Assembly (NCBI GenBank): GCA_024642295.1
Contig: JAHEBK010000099.1
Location: 1 to 6,557, forward strand
Source of the DNA: Flavobacterium sp.
Lineage (GTDB): Bacteria; Bacteroidota; Bacteroidia; Flavobacteriales; Flavobacteriaceae
Direction: 5' to 3'
DNA: 6,557 nt
The number at the start of each line of letters is the position of its first letter. Position 1 is the first letter of the stretch. The position numbers and the translations under genes were made by a program. Below are positions 5,022 through 6,557 of this stretch, in pieces. The notes below the pieces were generated by a model, which did not search any database, was not told where the DNA came from, and saw only the letters and a program-made list of their open reading frames with translations.

Positions 5022-5573
5022 ATGACGGAATCTGTTAAAAAGTGGTATGTGGTTCGTGCAATCGGCGGTCAAGAAAATAAAGTCAAGACCTATATTGAGA
5101 ATGAAATTGCCCGTCTTGGAATGACTGATTACGTTGATCGTGTACTTGTTCCAACCGAAAAGGTTATTCAAGTTCGAAATGGTAAAAAAATTAATAAAGA
5201 ACGTGTCTACTTTCCTGGATATATAATGATTGAGGCAAACCTAAGTGGAGAATTACCACATATTATTAAATCAATACCAGGAGTAATTGGTTTTTTAGGT
5301 GAAGTTAAAGGTGGAGATCCGGTTGCAATGCGTAAATCGGAAATAAACAGAATGCTTGGTAAAGTGGATGAACTTTCAGTTCAAAATGAAAACGTAGTGA
5401 TACCATTTATTATTGGGGAAACAGTTAAAGTTATTGATGGTCCTTTTAATGGATTTGATGGTGTTATTGAAAAAATATTTGAAGAAAAACGCAAACTTGA
5501 AGTAATGGTAAAAATATTTGGTAGAAAAACACCATTAGAATTAAGTTATATGCAAGTTGAAAAAATTTCATAA
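5022..5573 (+). CDS. nusG: transcription termination/antitermination protein NusG
   Basis: NusG binds RNA polymerase, modulates pausing and Rho action, and links transcription to the leading ribosome. The 183 residues are a standard length. The NGN domain is at about 5-118, starting KWYVVRAIGGQENKVKTYIE and containing the conserved VYFPGYIMIE (62-71) and IPGVIGFLG (85-93). The C-terminal KOW domain is at about 130-183, with GETVKVIDGPFNGFDGVIEKI (132-152) and the closing strand LELSYMQVEKI. It lies 10 bases after secE, the universal secE-nusG pair. ATG 5022 is the only sensible start and has an A/T-rich leader without Shine-Dalgarno sequence. Confidence 0.97.
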   Translation: MTESVKKWYVVRAIGGQENKVKTYIENEIARLGMTDYVDRVLVPTEKVIQVRNGKKINKERVYFPGYIMIEANLSGELPHIIKSIPGVIGFLGEVKGGDPVAMRKSEINRMLGKVDELSVQNENVVIPFIIGETVKVIDGPFNGFDGVIEKIFEEKRKLEVMVKIFGRKTPLELSYMQVEKIS

Positions 5574-5591
5574 TTGTTACAAATAAATCGT

Positions 5592-5625
5592 GATAGTTGT
5601 TTTGCTTCCAATTAAAACAATTATC
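5592..5625 (+). repeat. inverted repeat between nusG and rplK
   Basis: GATAGTTGTTTT (5592-5603) pairs with AAAACAATTATC (5614-5625) over 12 pairs, with one G-U wobble and a 10-base loop (GCTTCCAATT). No T run follows, so it does not look like a normal terminator. It ends 15 bases before the rplK ATG. It could be a leader structure of the rplK-rplA mRNA, for instance a site for autoregulation by L1, but no L1 motif is recognisable by eye. Confidence 0.6.
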
Positions 5626-5640
5626 TAATACAAGTTAAAA

Positions 5641-6084
5641 ATGGCAAAAGAAGTTAGTAAAGTAGTAAAATTACAAGTCAAAGGAGGAGCGGCAAATCCG
5701 TCACCACCCGTTGGACCTGCTTTAGGAGCTGCCGGAGTTAATATTATGGAGTTCTGTAAGCAATTTAATGCTAGAACTCAAGACAAACAAGGAAAGATTT
5801 TACCAGTAGCAATTACTGTTTATAAAGATAAATCTTTCGATTTTGTTGTAAAGACTCCTCCAGCTGCAGTGCAATTATTAGAGGCTGCAAAATTAAAGAG
5901 TGGTTCAAAAGAGCCTAACCGAAATAAAGTAGCTACAATTAGTTGGGATCAGGTTAGAACTATTGCTGAAGATAAGATGGTAGATTTAAATGCCTTTACA
6001 ATTGAGTCTGCAATGCTTATGATAGCAGGTACAGCGCGTTCTATGGGTATTAAACTTAAAGGAGATGCTCCAGTAAAACAATAA
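5641..6084 (+). CDS. rplK: 50S ribosomal protein uL11
   Basis: uL11 forms the base of the L7/L12 stalk on the 50S subunit, in the GTPase-associated centre where EF-Tu, EF-G and the stringent factor act. It is complete at 147 residues, slightly longer than the 142 of E. coli. The N-terminal domain (about 1-70) carries the Pro/Gly-rich [21 protein letters not shown] (20-40). The linker is at about 71-76 (KTPPAA). The C-terminal rRNA-binding domain ends in the family signature around [15 protein letters not shown] (127-141). It is followed after 14 bases by rplA, the usual L11-L1 pair, in which L1 commonly represses translation of both. The leader before the ATG is A-rich with no Shine-Dalgarno sequence. 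Confidence 0.98.
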   Translation: MAKEVSKVVKLQVKGGAANPSPPVGPALGAAGVNIMEFCKQFNARTQDKQGKILPVAITVYKDKSFDFVVKTPPAAVQLLEAAKLKSGSKEPNRNKVATISWDQVRTIAEDKMVDLNAFTIESAMLMIAGTARSMGIKLKGDAPVKQ

Positions 6085-6098
6085 AACAGTTAACAAAC

Positions 6099-6557
6099 AT
6101 GGCAAAATTGACTAAAAAGCAAAAAGTAGCTAATGATAAGATTGAAAAAAATAAATCTTATGCATTAAAAGATGCTTCAGCTTTAGTAAAAGAAATTACA
6201 AGTGTAAATTTTGATGCATCTGTAGATTTAGCTGTCAGATTGGGAGTAGATCCAAGAAAAGCAAATCAAATGGTTCGTGGTGTAGTTACATTACCTCACG
6301 GAACAGGAAAAGATGTTAAAGTTTTAGCATTGGTAACACCAGATAAAGAAGCAGAAGCTAAAGAAGCAGGTGCTGATTATGTTGGATTAGACGATTACCT
6401 TCAAAAAATTAAAGAAGGATGGACAGACGTTGACGTTATTATTACAATGCCTAGTGTTATGGGTAAATTAGGACCTTTAGGAAGAATTTTAGGTCCAAGA
6501 GGTTTAATGCCTAACCCAAAAACAGGTACTGTAACTATGGATGTTGCAAAAGCTGTT
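6099..6557 (+). CDS. rplA: 50S ribosomal protein uL1 (partial, 3' end beyond the window)
   Basis: uL1 builds the mobile L1 stalk that handles deacylated tRNA at the E site, and it often represses its own operon by binding the mRNA leader. ATG 6099 begins [21 protein letters not shown], typical for the family. 153 codons are present of an expected 230 or so, without a stop before the window edge. The conserved segment [19 protein letters not shown] (114-132) and MPNPKTGTV (137-145) are clear. Domain I sequence [21 protein letters not shown] is at 41-61. It lies 14 bases after rplK. In most bacteria rplJ, rplL and rpoBC follow. Confidence 0.97.
   Translation, partial: MAKLTKKQKVANDKIEKNKSYALKDASALVKEITSVNFDASVDLAVRLGVDPRKANQMVRGVVTLPHGTGKDVKVLALVTPDKEAEAKEAGADYVGLDDYLQKIKEGWTDVDVIITMPSVMGKLGPLGRILGPRGLMPNPKTGTVTMDVAKAV

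Overview
The window looks like a chromosomal housekeeping segment from the phylum Bacteroidota, most likely class Flavobacteriia. The evidence is very AT-rich DNA, promoters of the TAnnTTTG type (the Bacteroidota -7 box), A/T-rich leaders without Shine-Dalgarno sequences in front of almost every gene, and protein sequences (EF-Tu, bS21, the acyl-CoA dehydrogenase) that read like flavobacterial ones. All supported genes lie on the + strand. I see no insertion sequence, prophage, CRISPR array or attachment-site repeats.

Layout. Positions 2-118 hold the 3' end of an unrecognised gene. Positions 137-1318 encode an acyl-CoA dehydrogenase of the long-chain/isovaleryl type. Then come rpsU (bS21) at 1379-1576, a XerC-like tyrosine recombinase at 1651-2544, and a short ribosome hibernation factor at 2541-2846 that overlaps the recombinase stop codon. 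The protein-free stretch 2847-3482 holds a consensus promoter with an overlapping hairpin and four tRNA genes: Thr(TGT), Tyr(GTA), Gly(TCC) and Thr(GGT). It leads into tuf (EF-Tu, 3483-4670). A hairpin at 4699-4724 separates tuf from tRNA-Trp(CCA), secE, nusG, rplK and the first 153 codons of rplA, which runs off the end of the window.

Function. Apart from the dehydrogenase, the Xer recombinase and the unrecognised partial gene, everything serves protein synthesis or its coupling to transcription and secretion: a small-subunit protein, a hibernation factor, five tRNAs, EF-Tu, the SecE translocon subunit, NusG, and the L11 and L1 stalk proteins. The order thrU-tyrU-glyT-thrT-tuf followed by secE-nusG-rplK-rplA is the one known from E. 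coli, with the same anticodons, so this is an ancient cluster.

The most interesting signals are regulatory. Only rpsU has a strong Shine-Dalgarno sequence, and an eight-codon upstream ORF spans it. At two gene junctions, and possibly a third, a terminator-like hairpin overlaps the next promoter, so that a transcript started there would lack the left arm of the hairpin. An unexplained 12-bp inverted repeat lies between nusG and rplK. I find no evidence of a wholly new multi-gene system.
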